Virus record (IMG/VR): IMGVR_UViG_3300031251_000400 | Coordinates: 1 to 35,909 of that record | Length of the DNA stretch: 35,909 bases | Reading direction: 5' to 3' (one strand) | Source: a virus | The notes under the pieces: model-generated | Databases searched by the model: none | What the model was told of the DNA's origin: nothing | The model's input: the letters and a program-made list of their open reading frames with translations, nothing else | In this document: positions 15,411-22,311 of the stretch, piece by piece | Layout: each line of letters starts with the position of its first letter | How positions within the stretch are numbered: position 1 is the stretch's first letter | Made by a program: the position numbers and the translations under genes

Positions 15411-15900
15411 TATAAAATCAAAAGAAATAGACGCCTTATTGTTAGAGCATAAAAGCTTCTTAAACTTAATGGGCGATGTAGCAAGTTGTTGTATTTCAGA
15501 ATCTGGATGGGCAAGAGCAAGGTCATACTTATCACCATCTACAAAGTTTGATGTCTCTGAACCTTGTATGATGGTTCCTAATTTATTTGTAAATGTTGAA
15601 ATAAAACTACATAATGTAATAATATATAAAGAAAGACGGTTAATAAAACTATATGTTGAATACTTGTTCCCTGACTATGAAGCCGCTGGATGTTTCGAGT
15701 TTTTAATTAGAGGGGCTTCGTTAAATCTTAAACAAGTAATAGATACTCCAAGCGTTAACCACGAAATGATACGCGGAGTTGACGATCCAAATAAAGTTTT
15801 TGGAACAATTTCAATTTCTATTCAAGAAAATCTAACGACCACCGATAATATATATATGAGGGTAAGAGATACACTTAAAGCCCTTGAAATTAATATATAA
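15391..15900 (+). CDS. hypothetical protein, 169 aa, probable TTG start
   Basis: No domain is recognised. The protein is strand-rich after residue 60 ('VNVEIKLHNVIIYKERRLIKLYVEYLF'-type alternation over residues about 69-97) and ends 'RDTLKALEINI'. The longest frame starts at TTG 15391 inside the previous gene with only a weak ribosome-binding site; ATG 15469 is the next alternative. Several neighbours also use TTG. Confidence 0.65.
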   Translation: MLKDIDSIKSKEIDALLLEHKSFLNLMGDVASCCISESGWARARSYLSPSTKFDVSEPCMMVPNLFVNVEIKLHNVIIYKERRLIKLYVEYLFPDYEAAGCFEFLIRGASLNLKQVIDTPSVNHEMIRGVDDPNKVFGTISISIQENLTTTDNIYMRVRDTLKALEINI

Positions 15901-15922
15901 ACGTTATCAGGAGGTCATTAAA

Positions 15923-16195
15923 TTGACAAAGAAAGAACTAGCAAATAGTATAGCAGCAGTAAACGATGTATCGCAAGCAAAAGCTACTGAAATGATTGAC
16001 GCAGTATTTGAAACTATGCGACTGGCTCTTGACAATGGTGAAGAGATTACAATTCGTGGATTTGGATCATTTAAGCCAGTAACAAGTGCTGCTCGTTCTG
16101 GACGCAATCTCCGCACCAAGGAACGTGTTACTATTCCGCCCAAGGTTCGTGTAAAATTCAAGTCGTATATGGAAGAAAAGGAAGTGGCTGAATAA
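15923..16195 (+). CDS. HU/IHF-family DNA-bending protein, TTG start
   Basis: From TTG 15923 the product is 90 aa, the usual HU length, and a strong AGGAGGT lies at 15909-15915; the in-frame ATG at 15884 lacks one. It opens 'TKKELANSIAAV', carries 'IRGFGSF' and 'AARSGRN', and the beta-arm region leads into 'IPPKVRVKFK', all typical of HU. HU dimers bind and bend DNA, so roles in replication or genome packing are likely. Its stop overlaps the protease start (TAATG). Confidence 0.92.
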   Translation: MTKKELANSIAAVNDVSQAKATEMIDAVFETMRLALDNGEEITIRGFGSFKPVTSAARSGRNLRTKERVTIPPKVRVKFKSYMEEKEVAE

Positions 16196-16887
16196 TGCCT
16201 ATTATTCCACGAAATAGCCCTTCGCTGGAAGAAGAAATTGAGTTTATCTCTTCCGGGTGTGACAAAGATCAAGACAAGACTGCCTTGGTAACAGAAGAAG
16301 CTCTAAAACGTCGTCAAATCCATATTCTTGGCGAGATTACTGATGTTAGTTTTGAACAAATTAAAAATCTTTATGATGAATTAGTTGAACAAGACGCGGA
16401 TAAGCCAATTCATTTTATTCTCGGTTCACCAGGAGGACACGCTTCAAGTATGCTTGGCGTGATGAACTTGATTTTATTGAGTAGCACTCCGTGTTATACG
16501 TATCTATTAAGCGAGACTTGCTCCGCCGGGGCCTGGATATATTTGTGTGGTAAAAAGAGATTTGCCCCTAAAACTAACTTGGTTAGTTTTATGTTACATC
16601 CAATAGCGTGGGGTAATGACCCAGAATCACTTGGTAATCATAATTCATACAATAAATATGTAGAAAAATTAAGCGGCAAGTTGATTGAGTTTACAGCTAA
16701 ACAAACTAAAATACCGCTACGCAAGCTAAAAAAGTTAGCTACAACTGAAACTCAATTCTTTCTTGGGGAAGAACTTTTCGAACAAGGAATTGCCACAGAT
16801 GAATTAACAACCTCATCTTTTTGGTTAGAACCTAAAGAATTAAAGATCGACAAAGAACCTAAACCTACAAAACTTTTAACAGAATAA
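16195..16887 (+). CDS. ClpP-fold serine protease-like protein
   Basis: This 230-aa protein has the ClpP layout: 'FILGSPGGHASSM' at residues 74-86 (oxyanion-hole glycines), nucleophile Ser110 in 'ETCSAGAW' and His135 in 'FMLHPI'. The Ser-His spacing of 25 residues equals that of ClpP. At the usual catalytic Asp position (TERD in ClpP) the sequence reads 'TETQ', so the acid is replaced by Gln or supplied elsewhere. Phages use ClpP-fold proteins as head proteases or as regulators. No head genes are nearby, so its role is open. Confidence 0.85.
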   Translation: MPIIPRNSPSLEEEIEFISSGCDKDQDKTALVTEEALKRRQIHILGEITDVSFEQIKNLYDELVEQDADKPIHFILGSPGGHASSMLGVMNLILLSSTPCYTYLLSETCSAGAWIYLCGKKRFAPKTNLVSFMLHPIAWGNDPESLGNHNSYNKYVEKLSGKLIEFTAKQTKIPLRKLKKLATTETQFFLGEELFEQGIATDELTTSSFWLEPKELKIDKEPKPTKLLTE

Positions 16888-16904
16888 TATAAATAGGATT
16901 TAAC

Positions 16905-17129
16905 ATGTCAGCACAGATCACTCCCTCTATTGGCAAGGATATTATTTACATTTGTCAGAATTGTCAGAATAGGGAAAAGGAGTTTTCGCTTCCGAGTAGA
17001 AATTATAAGTATTGCTCAAAGTGTGGCTGTATTTCAGTAAAGGCCACACTCGCTGACTCTTATAATTATATCAATACTCCAACCGTAGTAGAAACCGTTA
17101 TTGAAGAGGGCGACGAAATTGACGAGTAA
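16905..17129 (+). CDS. small zinc-ribbon protein, 74 aa
   Basis: Residues 17-42 hold C-x2-C ('CQNC') and C-x2-C ('CSKCGC'), a zinc-ribbon pattern, followed by an acidic tail ('VIEEGDEIDE'). It starts 18 nt after the protease stop with TAGGA upstream. Its last 11 nt overlap the next gene. It may bind nucleic acid or act as a transcription adaptor. Confidence 0.8.
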   Translation: MSAQITPSIGKDIIYICQNCQNREKEFSLPSRNYKYCSKCGCISVKATLADSYNYINTPTVVETVIEEGDEIDE

Positions 17130-17670
17130 TATTTCTGAAAAGCTTCTAAAAGAAAAGCTCTCTTCATGGACGGCATCTACAAAAGTCCAAGAAACACTTG
17201 GCCTGTCATCTATGGATGAAGCTTCTTTTAAGAAGGAGCTAACTGACCTTGAAAGTAAAGGTCTTATCGAACGAACTGGCGCTAAAAAAGGCTTAAAGTT
17301 CAAACATAACACTGGTAAACAAGAACCAGTTGAAGATGGTGAAGTTATTAAGCTGTCTGCGAAAATTAAGAAAGAAAAGAAACCTAAAAAGGAAAAGAAA
17401 GTAAAGATTGACGTTGAAGATATCCCATGTGAAGTAACAAACATGGATAGGCATGAATACACTGATGAAGTGAACAATGTGCCTCTCAATAAAATCCTAA
17501 CTTTCTTAACTAAAAGTCCTGGTGATCATAGTTTTTCTCTTTCTATTAAACGAACTAATAAGGGTCTTTGTGTAAAAACTTATCGTGATATTTTTTTAAT
17601 GTCCGAAGTTCTTTATACCAAAGAAAGCTTTATTACACTATTGAAAGCATCAGGTATTTCAATTGACTAA
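17119..17670 (+). CDS. winged-helix-like protein, 183 aa, TTG start
   Basis: TTG 17119 is preceded by GAAGAGG at good spacing; TTG 17101 is the alternative. Residues about 18-55 read like a winged-helix DNA-binding fold ('STKVQETLGLSSMDEASFKK' then 'LESKGLIERTGAKKG'). Residues 72-105 are extremely lysine-rich. The C-terminal part is a separate mixed domain. It may be a transcription regulator. Its stop overlaps the next start as TTGACTAA. Confidence 0.7.
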   Translation: MTSNISEKLLKEKLSSWTASTKVQETLGLSSMDEASFKKELTDLESKGLIERTGAKKGLKFKHNTGKQEPVEDGEVIKLSAKIKKEKKPKKEKKVKIDVEDIPCEVTNMDRHEYTDEVNNVPLNKILTFLTKSPGDHSFSLSIKRTNKGLCVKTYRDIFLMSEVLYTKESFITLLKASGISID

Positions 17671-18343
17671 TACTGTTCAATTACCAGAGTCTTTCACAGA
17701 AGTTGAAACTAATTTGGTTTCTAATTTACAAAAAATAATGACAGAATTAAAGTATACTCCAACTTCTTTGGCTATAAAATTGTCTGGAATGGGTTCCGGA
17801 ATTATTATATCCACTGAAATTACACAATGGCTCGAAGGAACTGTTTTCCCAGATACTTATTGGCTATTCAAATTGTCGAAACTGCTAAATACATCTGTGG
17901 ATTCTCTTTTAAGTTCTAATTTTACAGCCAAAGTAATTAATAAACCAATTTTGTATTCCTCCGGGGATGAAAAATTACTACTCGCCAATCTACAAATATC
18001 GAAGGAGAATTCAATGGCAACCAAGAACACTATCGTATCAGTTTCAAAGACTTCCATGAAGAAGATGAAGGAAACCGTTACCGCTCGTACTGCCAGCAAG
18101 ACCTACAACGTTCTTCTGGCTAATAAGATTTACAGCTCTGAAATGACCTTGGTTGAAATTGCTAAGCATGTTGGAGCTTCTACACGAAGTATTAGGGACT
18201 ACGCTTTTTACGGTACTTCGGTTCCAGCAAACATCGCTAACAATTTCGTAACTCTTTTCCATACAAGTTACCATAATCTTGGTCTTCATTACAATGCTGA
18301 TACTGACCGTTATACTCATATGACAGTCACAATTAAGGCATAA
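17663..18343 (+). CDS. two-part HTH protein, 226 aa, TTG start, with internal start at 18014
   Basis: TTG 17663 has CAGGT upstream and shares an 8-nt TTGACTAA overlap with the previous gene. Residues about 17-80 resemble a Xre/Cro-type HTH ('SLAIKLSG...ITQWLEGTVFPDTYWLFKLSKLLNTSVDSLL'). From residue 118 a second part begins, with another HTH-like stretch ('MTLVEIAKHVGASTRSIRDYA'). Codon use switches abruptly from AT-rich to optimised at this point, where an internal AAGGAG and ATG occur in the same frame. Confidence 0.8.
   Translation: MTNTVQLPESFTEVETNLVSNLQKIMTELKYTPTSLAIKLSGMGSGIIISTEITQWLEGTVFPDTYWLFKLSKLLNTSVDSLLSSNFTAKVINKPILYSSGDEKLLLANLQISKENSMATKNTIVSVSKTSMKKMKETVTARTASKTYNVLLANKIYSSEMTLVEIAKHVGASTRSIRDYAFYGTSVPANIANNFVTLFHTSYHNLGLHYNADTDRYTHMTVTIKA
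18014..18343 (+). CDS. HTH-like protein, 109 aa, from an internal in-frame start
   Basis: AAGGAGA at 18001-18008 lies 5 nt before ATG 18014, the strongest ribosome-binding site in this gene. The product (starting MATKNTIVSV) has a basic N-terminal third and the HTH-like segment 'LVEIAKHVGASTRSIRDYAF'. Its optimised codons suggest that this is the main product, with the 226-aa form made at lower level by readthrough from the upstream frame. Confidence 0.72.
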   Translation: MATKNTIVSVSKTSMKKMKETVTARTASKTYNVLLANKIYSSEMTLVEIAKHVGASTRSIRDYAFYGTSVPANIANNFVTLFHTSYHNLGLHYNADTDRYTHMTVTIKA

Positions 18344-18360
18344 TTAAGCCTAATTAACAT

Positions 18361-18395
18361 AGGGGAGAAGCCTAAAAAGCTTCTCCTCTTTTTTT
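18361..18395 (+). terminator. intrinsic terminator after the HTH gene
   Basis: AGGGGAGAAGC (18361-18371) pairs with GCTTCTCCTCT (18379-18389), with one G-T wobble, around CTAAAAA; a run of seven T ends at 18395. The loop resembles that of the terminator at 6086. Confidence 0.92.
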
Positions 18396-18407
18396 ATAGA
18401 AAGAAGG
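18396..18407 (+). promoter_or_regulatory. conserved ATAGAAAGAAGG element (copy 3)
   Basis: Third identical 12-nt copy directly after a terminator T-run; ATG 18413 lies 5 nt further on. Confidence 0.7.
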
Positions 18408-18412
18408 GAAGT

Positions 18413-18634
18413 ATGAGATACCAGTTACTTCATATACCAACAGGAACCTATGTTTCAAGTATATATGTGAATGGCAAAGATGTATGGACTGTTTGGGGAG
18501 AAAGTATCGTAAAAGAAACTCCAAAAATATTCGGTTCTTTAAAAGAAATAAAAGCATATTTTAGAAATGAAAAAATAAAACATCAACGTAAACTAAATAG
18601 ATGTGAATTTGAACCAGTGAGGATTTCTACATGA
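18413..18634 (+). CDS. IPxG family protein, 73 aa
   Basis: Opens MRYQLLHIPTGTYVSS and ends 'CEFEPVRIST', a variant of the FEIVEV ending. The helix is 'SLKEIKAYFRNEKIK'. It heads run 4a. GAGGA near its end serves the next start, with which it overlaps by ATGA. Confidence 0.84.
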   Translation: MRYQLLHIPTGTYVSSIYVNGKDVWTVWGESIVKETPKIFGSLKEIKAYFRNEKIKHQRKLNRCEFEPVRIST

Positions 18635-18975
18635 GTAAATATAAAATACTTCATTTATTATCAGGTGAATATTTTATTACAGACGAACTTAAAGATAACG
18701 TTACATTAGATAAGTTTAAAAAAGAGTTTGAAATTGTAATGGAAAATTACTTAACCACTCCTATATTTAATGAGGATGGTAACTGTTTAGATTCAGAAAA
18801 AGAAGCTATATGTCATAAACTTGTCGGTGAAACATTATATAATGATCCTGAATATGTGGATGAGTGGTATTATTCGTTTATTGATTTCTTAATACAAAAC
18901 GTGACGGAAGATGATGATAAAAGATACGAAACGTTACTAATTGCTGAATTTGAAATTATAGAGGTTGAAGTATGA
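18631..18975 (+). CDS. IPxG family protein, 114 aa
   Basis: Opens MSKYKILHLLSGEYF and ends 'EFEIIEVEV'. It has a long acidic insert, with 'FKKEFEIVMENYL' near residue 30 looking like a second copy of the ending motif inside the protein. It overlaps both neighbours by 4 nt. Confidence 0.84.
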   Translation: MSKYKILHLLSGEYFITDELKDNVTLDKFKKEFEIVMENYLTTPIFNEDGNCLDSEKEAICHKLVGETLYNDPEYVDEWYYSFIDFLIQNVTEDDDKRYETLLIAEFEIIEVEV

Positions 18976-19226
18976 TTAAATATAAAATACTTCATATACC
19001 AACTGGACTATATTTACACACCGTTGTAGAACTTGATGGTAGTTATTATAGATATTTATCAGATTATCCGGCTAACTACCCTAAACAAACATTAGATAAA
19101 ATTTTTCCAAAAGGTTATACATTTGCTGTCAGAGAGAATAGAGTTAACCGCGATATATTTGGTAATAGTGATATACTAACAGCTATGAATTATGTTGAGT
19201 TTGAAATCATAGAGGTTAAAGTATGA
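18972..19226 (+). CDS. IPxG family protein, 84 aa
   Basis: Opens 'KYKILHIPTGLYLHT' and ends 'VEFEIIEVKV'. The middle is tyrosine-rich with little clear helix. GAGGTT in its last codons is placed correctly for ATG 19223. Confidence 0.86.
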   Translation: MIKYKILHIPTGLYLHTVVELDGSYYRYLSDYPANYPKQTLDKIFPKGYTFAVRENRVNRDIFGNSDILTAMNYVEFEIIEVKV

Positions 19227-19525
19227 ACGATAAACACTATAAACTACTTCATATACCAACAGGAACTTACGTAAGATACCGAGCGATGTATAGGATTTTA
19301 CATATACCTACTGGATTATATGTTTCTGGTATTCAAAATATTGATAATAAATCTTGTTTATATTATTTAAACAACGAGGACACTTCTAAATGGTCTAAAT
19401 ATCAGATAGAAGATAGTTTTATAAATTGCTATAAGGTTAAATACATAGATATTACAGTTAATATGAGAGAAATAACAGAAGCGTGGAAATCTGAATTTGA
19501 ACTAATAGAGATTACAAATGAATAA
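19223..19525 (+). CDS. IPxG family protein with doubled N-terminal motif, 100 aa
   Basis: The first 35 residues contain the family opening twice: 'YKLLHIPTGTYV' and, after 'RYRA', 'MYRILHIPTGLYV'. The second copy begins at an in-frame ATG (19286). This looks like a fusion of a truncated copy to a complete one by unequal recombination. The ending is 'SEFELIEITNE'. The next gene overlaps by ATGAATAA. Confidence 0.86.
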   Translation: MNDKHYKLLHIPTGTYVRYRAMYRILHIPTGLYVSGIQNIDNKSCLYYLNNEDTSKWSKYQIEDSFINCYKVKYIDITVNMREITEAWKSEFELIEITNE

Positions 19526-19772
19526 ATATGCCATTCTTCATATACCTACTGGAAAATATGTGTATAGAAGTTGCGTAATATCCATGGATAGCTGGGATTT
19601 AACACCAGCATATTTTTTAACAGATAGAATAGCAACATTTAATGGGTATATTTGGAGTATATTTAGATATTTAAGCGTTAGAAAAGAAAATAAAGTATAT
19701 ATAGATACCGGATTTAAAGATATTAAGATTGAAACATCTAAAAATGAATTTTTACTAATAAAGGTTAAATAA
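19518..19772 (+). CDS. IPxG family protein, 84 aa
   Basis: Opens 'KYAILHIPTGKYVYR' and ends 'NEFLLIKVK', a weakened form of the family ending. The middle is aromatic-rich. The start is fixed by the 8-nt ATGAATAA overlap and the stop by a 1-nt overlap with the next gene. Confidence 0.84.
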   Translation: MNKYAILHIPTGKYVYRSCVISMDSWDLTPAYFLTDRIATFNGYIWSIFRYLSVRKENKVYIDTGFKDIKIETSKNEFLLIKVK

Positions 19773-20086
19773 TGTCAAAATATAAAATTATACTACATGA
19801 TGAAACATTACGTGGACATAAACAAACACACAAAAAGAGTGGTATGTATTATTATTGGCATGGCTGGAAAAACTATGGAGAAGAAGAAGCCGAGTTTCAT
19901 TCTACTTATTCAGCTAAATGTTTCTTATTAAGTCATTCTTCATTTCCAAAATTTGCCACTTATTTAGTTTCTCAACCAACTGAAAGTATATTAGATAAAA
20001 TGATAGCAAAAGGAAATTATACTTTTAAAGGATTTGAGAGTAATTTACTTTGTGAATTTGTGATAGTGGAGGTTCCTGATGTATAG
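19772..20086 (+). CDS. divergent IPxG family protein, 104 aa
   Basis: The opening 'SKYKIILHDETLRGHK' keeps only the first strand of the motif, and IPxG itself is lost. The ending 'CEFVIVEVPDV' and the ATGTATAG junction are typical. The middle has a Tyr/Trp/His-rich stretch and 'STYSAKCFLLSHSSF'. Membership rests on position and C-terminus. Confidence 0.68.
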   Translation: MSKYKIILHDETLRGHKQTHKKSGMYYYWHGWKNYGEEEAEFHSTYSAKCFLLSHSSFPKFATYLVSQPTESILDKMIAKGNYTFKGFESNLLCEFVIVEVPDV

Positions 20087-20291
20087 ATTATTGTATATAC
20101 CAACAGGAGAATATGTTTGGTTTTATAGGTATGCTTATCGTAATTTTGATTGTTCTACTGTATACGTCAATAAACCTGGATATAAAATAGAGAGTAATAA
20201 AGAAGAAATAGAAGAATTATTGAATTTTATACCACGTAATTTTTGTAATGAAACTTATGAATTTGAAATAGTGGAGTATAGTCATGTATAA
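20079..20291 (+). CDS. IPxG family protein, 70 aa
   Basis: Opens MYRLLYIPTGEYVWFYR, has the short helix 'NKEEIEELLNFI' and ends 'YEFEIVEYSHV'. It overlaps both neighbours by 8 nt. Confidence 0.86.
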   Translation: MYRLLYIPTGEYVWFYRYAYRNFDCSTVYVNKPGYKIESNKEEIEELLNFIPRNFCNETYEFEIVEYSHV

Positions 20292-20562
20292 AAAGTATTC
20301 ATTATTATATATACCAGAGAGTGTGTATGTTTATTTTGTTATTGAAAACAATAAAATAAGCGGATTTTATGGATGGTATGACCCACGCGTTAAAAACTTA
20401 AGGCTTACTGGAACTAAAAGAGAAATGAACATATTATTAGAGTATATACTAAACTATTATGAAAAAAATCCAGAATGTGACGCAGAATTGATTATATCTA
20501 ATGAAACTTTTGAAATTGTCGAAAGGGGAGTAAATGACTGTATTGAGAATAGTTTGTGTTAG
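20284..20562 (+). CDS. IPxG family protein with C-terminal extension, 92 aa
   Basis: Opens 'KYSLLYIPESVYVYF', with Glu-Ser for the usual Ser-Gly, has the helix 'TKREMNILLEYILNYY' and reaches the family ending 'FEIVE'. It then continues for 12 residues ('RGVNDCIENSLC') over the start of the phosphoesterase gene. AGGGGAG in this tail serves that gene. Confidence 0.82.
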   Translation: MYKKYSLLYIPESVYVYFVIENNKISGFYGWYDPRVKNLRLTGTKREMNILLEYILNYYEKNPECDAELIISNETFEIVERGVNDCIENSLC

Positions 20563-21223
20563 TGATACCCATTGTCAATTAGATAAAATTAAAATGCCTG
20601 ATGGAGATATTTTACTCCATTCTGGTGATTTTACTATGAATGGTAATTTACACGAAGTTTCAAAAGAAATTGGTATCTTTGGTAAGTTTCCTCATACTTA
20701 TAAAATTTGTTGTGTTGGAAATCATGATTTCTTTTTTGAAAGGTATCCAAAAGAAGCTAAACAATTATGTGTAGATAACGGAGTAATTTATTTAGAAAGT
20801 GAGTCTATTATTATAGAAGGTATTAAGTTCTACGGTTCTTCTTATTCCAAGTGGTTTTATGATTGGGCATTTAACCTCAAAAAAGATGGCTCTAATACAA
20901 AGGAACATTGGGCTAAAATACCACTTGATACTAATGTTTTAATTACACATGGCCCAGCTTACGGTATATTAGACAGAGTATTACGCGGTGAAAATGTTGG
21001 ATGTCCTGAAATTAGACAAAAGATTGAGTTTGATTTACCTGAATTATTGTTATTTCAATTTGGACATATACATCTAAATGGTGGAAAAACAGAGGTAGTA
21101 AATAATGTGTGGTGTGCTAATGCCTCTATTTGCGATGAACGGTATGCTACTACAAATAAACCAATTTTGTTTGATTTAAATACTGAAACTAAAAGTATTA
21201 TTCAGGTGTTTGAAGATGACTAA
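20534..21223 (+). CDS. calcineurin-like metallophosphoesterase, 229 aa
   Basis: All metal-binding motifs are present in order: D11-x-H13 ('SDTH'), G31-D32, G62-N-H-D65, H139 ('ITHGP') and G177-H-I-H180. The layout resembles compact MPPED-like phosphoesterases that hydrolyse phosphodiester or nucleotide bonds with two metal ions. AGGGGAG precedes the ATG. It overlaps an IPxG gene at each end, by 29 nt upstream and 8 nt downstream (ATGACTAA), so it is translated within the run. The substrate is unknown; RNA ends, nucleotides or signalling nucleotides are possible. Confidence 0.92.
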   Translation: MTVLRIVCVSDTHCQLDKIKMPDGDILLHSGDFTMNGNLHEVSKEIGIFGKFPHTYKICCVGNHDFFFERYPKEAKQLCVDNGVIYLESESIIIEGIKFYGSSYSKWFYDWAFNLKKDGSNTKEHWAKIPLDTNVLITHGPAYGILDRVLRGENVGCPEIRQKIEFDLPELLLFQFGHIHLNGGKTEVVNNVWCANASICDERYATTNKPILFDLNTETKSIIQVFEDD

Positions 21224-21479
21224 CAAAAAGTATACTATACGATGTGCTGAAACTGGTGACTATATTTATACTTGTCAAGGAGATAAGCGTTACTCACCGT
21301 TCACGCCAGAAGAACTATGCGGTAATATGATTGGTAGATTACCTATTAAGTTTACTAATGTAAATGAAGCTACTAATTTTTTATTTCATACTACTTGGCC
21401 AGTCATAATAAATGGAGTAGGATATAGTATTTCTGAATATCATTATTTATTTGAAATAGTTGAGATTGAAGATGACTAA
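21216..21479 (+). CDS. divergent IPxG family protein, 87 aa
   Basis: The start is ATG 21216, in the ATGACTAA overlap with the phosphoesterase gene (not ATG 21210). The opening 'KKYTIRCAETGDYIYT' has AET for IPS, then 'FTPEELCGN', the helix 'NEATNFLFHT' and the ending 'YLFEIVEIEDD'. It links run 2-type junctions to the LFEIVEV subtype. Confidence 0.8.
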   Translation: MTNKKYTIRCAETGDYIYTCQGDKRYSPFTPEELCGNMIGRLPIKFTNVNEATNFLFHTTWPVIINGVGYSISEYHYLFEIVEIEDD

Positions 21480-21801
21480 ACCAAAAAAGAAAAAGTATGT
21501 TATTCTCCATATAGAGACAGGAACTTATATATATAGTAGTACCTGTCAAATAGTATATGATTATTTTTATCCAAATATAGCCGGTTATCATTGGTTATTA
21601 ACAGTAAGTCTTCGAGTATTGGCAGATGTTGGTATAGATAGACGCGATTTTACACTAAAAAAAGATGCTATATATTTTAAAGATAAAGTATCAGCTATTA
21701 CTTTTTTACGTGATGTTTATATACCTACACTAAATGAAAGCTGGTTTGGTAATTCAGAAAGAAAATTTAATAGAAACGAATTTGAAATTATTGAGGTATA
21801 A
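21472..21801 (+). CDS. IPxG family protein, 109 aa
   Basis: The start is ATG 21472. After a basic 'KPKKKK' leader it reads 'YVILHIETGTYIYS'. The middle is long and aromatic with 'DKVSAITFLRDVYI' as helix, and the ending is 'NEFEIIEV'. The lysine leader is not seen in other members. Confidence 0.84.
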   Translation: MTKPKKKKYVILHIETGTYIYSSTCQIVYDYFYPNIAGYHWLLTVSLRVLADVGIDRRDFTLKKDAIYFKDKVSAITFLRDVYIPTLNESWFGNSERKFNRNEFEIIEV

Positions 21802-21804
21802 TAT

Positions 21805-22053
21805 ATGTATAGGATACTTCTTATAGAGACTGGCGAATGGTTATATACAACAGAAGTGTGTCCAATGTTGTTGTATTCTTTCGAAGAAATACCACGACAT
21901 CCATTACAAAGTTTTTGTATTGCCGGGTTTGATGTTATTGAAGATATAGTTAGACTTTTTCAACAAGGAAATACACAAGAGGTATGGATACAAGGAACAA
22001 ATACTAAACTATCCATGGATACTTTACATTTATTTGAAATTATTGAGGTATAG
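21805..22053 (+). CDS. IPxG family protein, 82 aa
   Basis: Opens MYRILLIETGEWLYT, then 'YSFEEIPRH', a helix 'VIEDIVRLFQQG' and the ending 'HLFEIIEV'. GAGGTA of the preceding gene lies at good distance before the ATG. Confidence 0.86.
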   Translation: MYRILLIETGEWLYTTEVCPMLLYSFEEIPRHPLQSFCIAGFDVIEDIVRLFQQGNTQEVWIQGTNTKLSMDTLHLFEIIEV

Positions 22054-22056
22054 TAT

Positions 22057-22308
22057 ATGTATAGAATACTTCACATAGAAAGCGGAGAGTATTTATACTA
22101 TATGGAGCCTAACTTTAATTATCAATTATTTTCTTTTGAAGAAATAATAAAATATGAGGAAACCGTGTTTAAAATAGCTGAATTTTCATCAAAAGAAAAA
22201 ATACTTAACATATTTTATAATTCAGACTGTCATGCCGTGTATATCTGCGGAGAAAATACAGCGCTAACCTCTGATATTTTACCATTATTTGAAATAGTTG
22301 AGGTATAG
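22057..22308 (+). CDS. IPxG family protein, 83 aa
   Basis: Opens MYRILHIESGEYLYYM, with 'FSFEEIIKYE' and the helix 'SKEKILNIFYNS', ending 'PLFEIVEV'. It aligns well with the previous gene over its whole length ('VWIQGTNTKL' against 'VYICGENTAL'), so this pair is a tandem duplicate. Confidence 0.87.
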   Translation: MYRILHIESGEYLYYMEPNFNYQLFSFEEIIKYEETVFKIAEFSSKEKILNIFYNSDCHAVYICGENTALTSDILPLFEIVEV

Positions 22309-22311
22309 AGT

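Larger units (their letters stand above)
18413..20562 (+). repeat. IPxG paralog run 4a (8 members)
   Basis: Mixed run with 'YKILHIPTG' openings and FEIIEV endings. It uses several junction styles: 4-nt ATGA, 8-nt ATGAATAA, 1-nt TAATG, and 8-nt ATGTATAG or ATGTATAA. It is the least uniform run and may therefore be older than runs 2, 3 and 5b. Confidence 0.85.
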
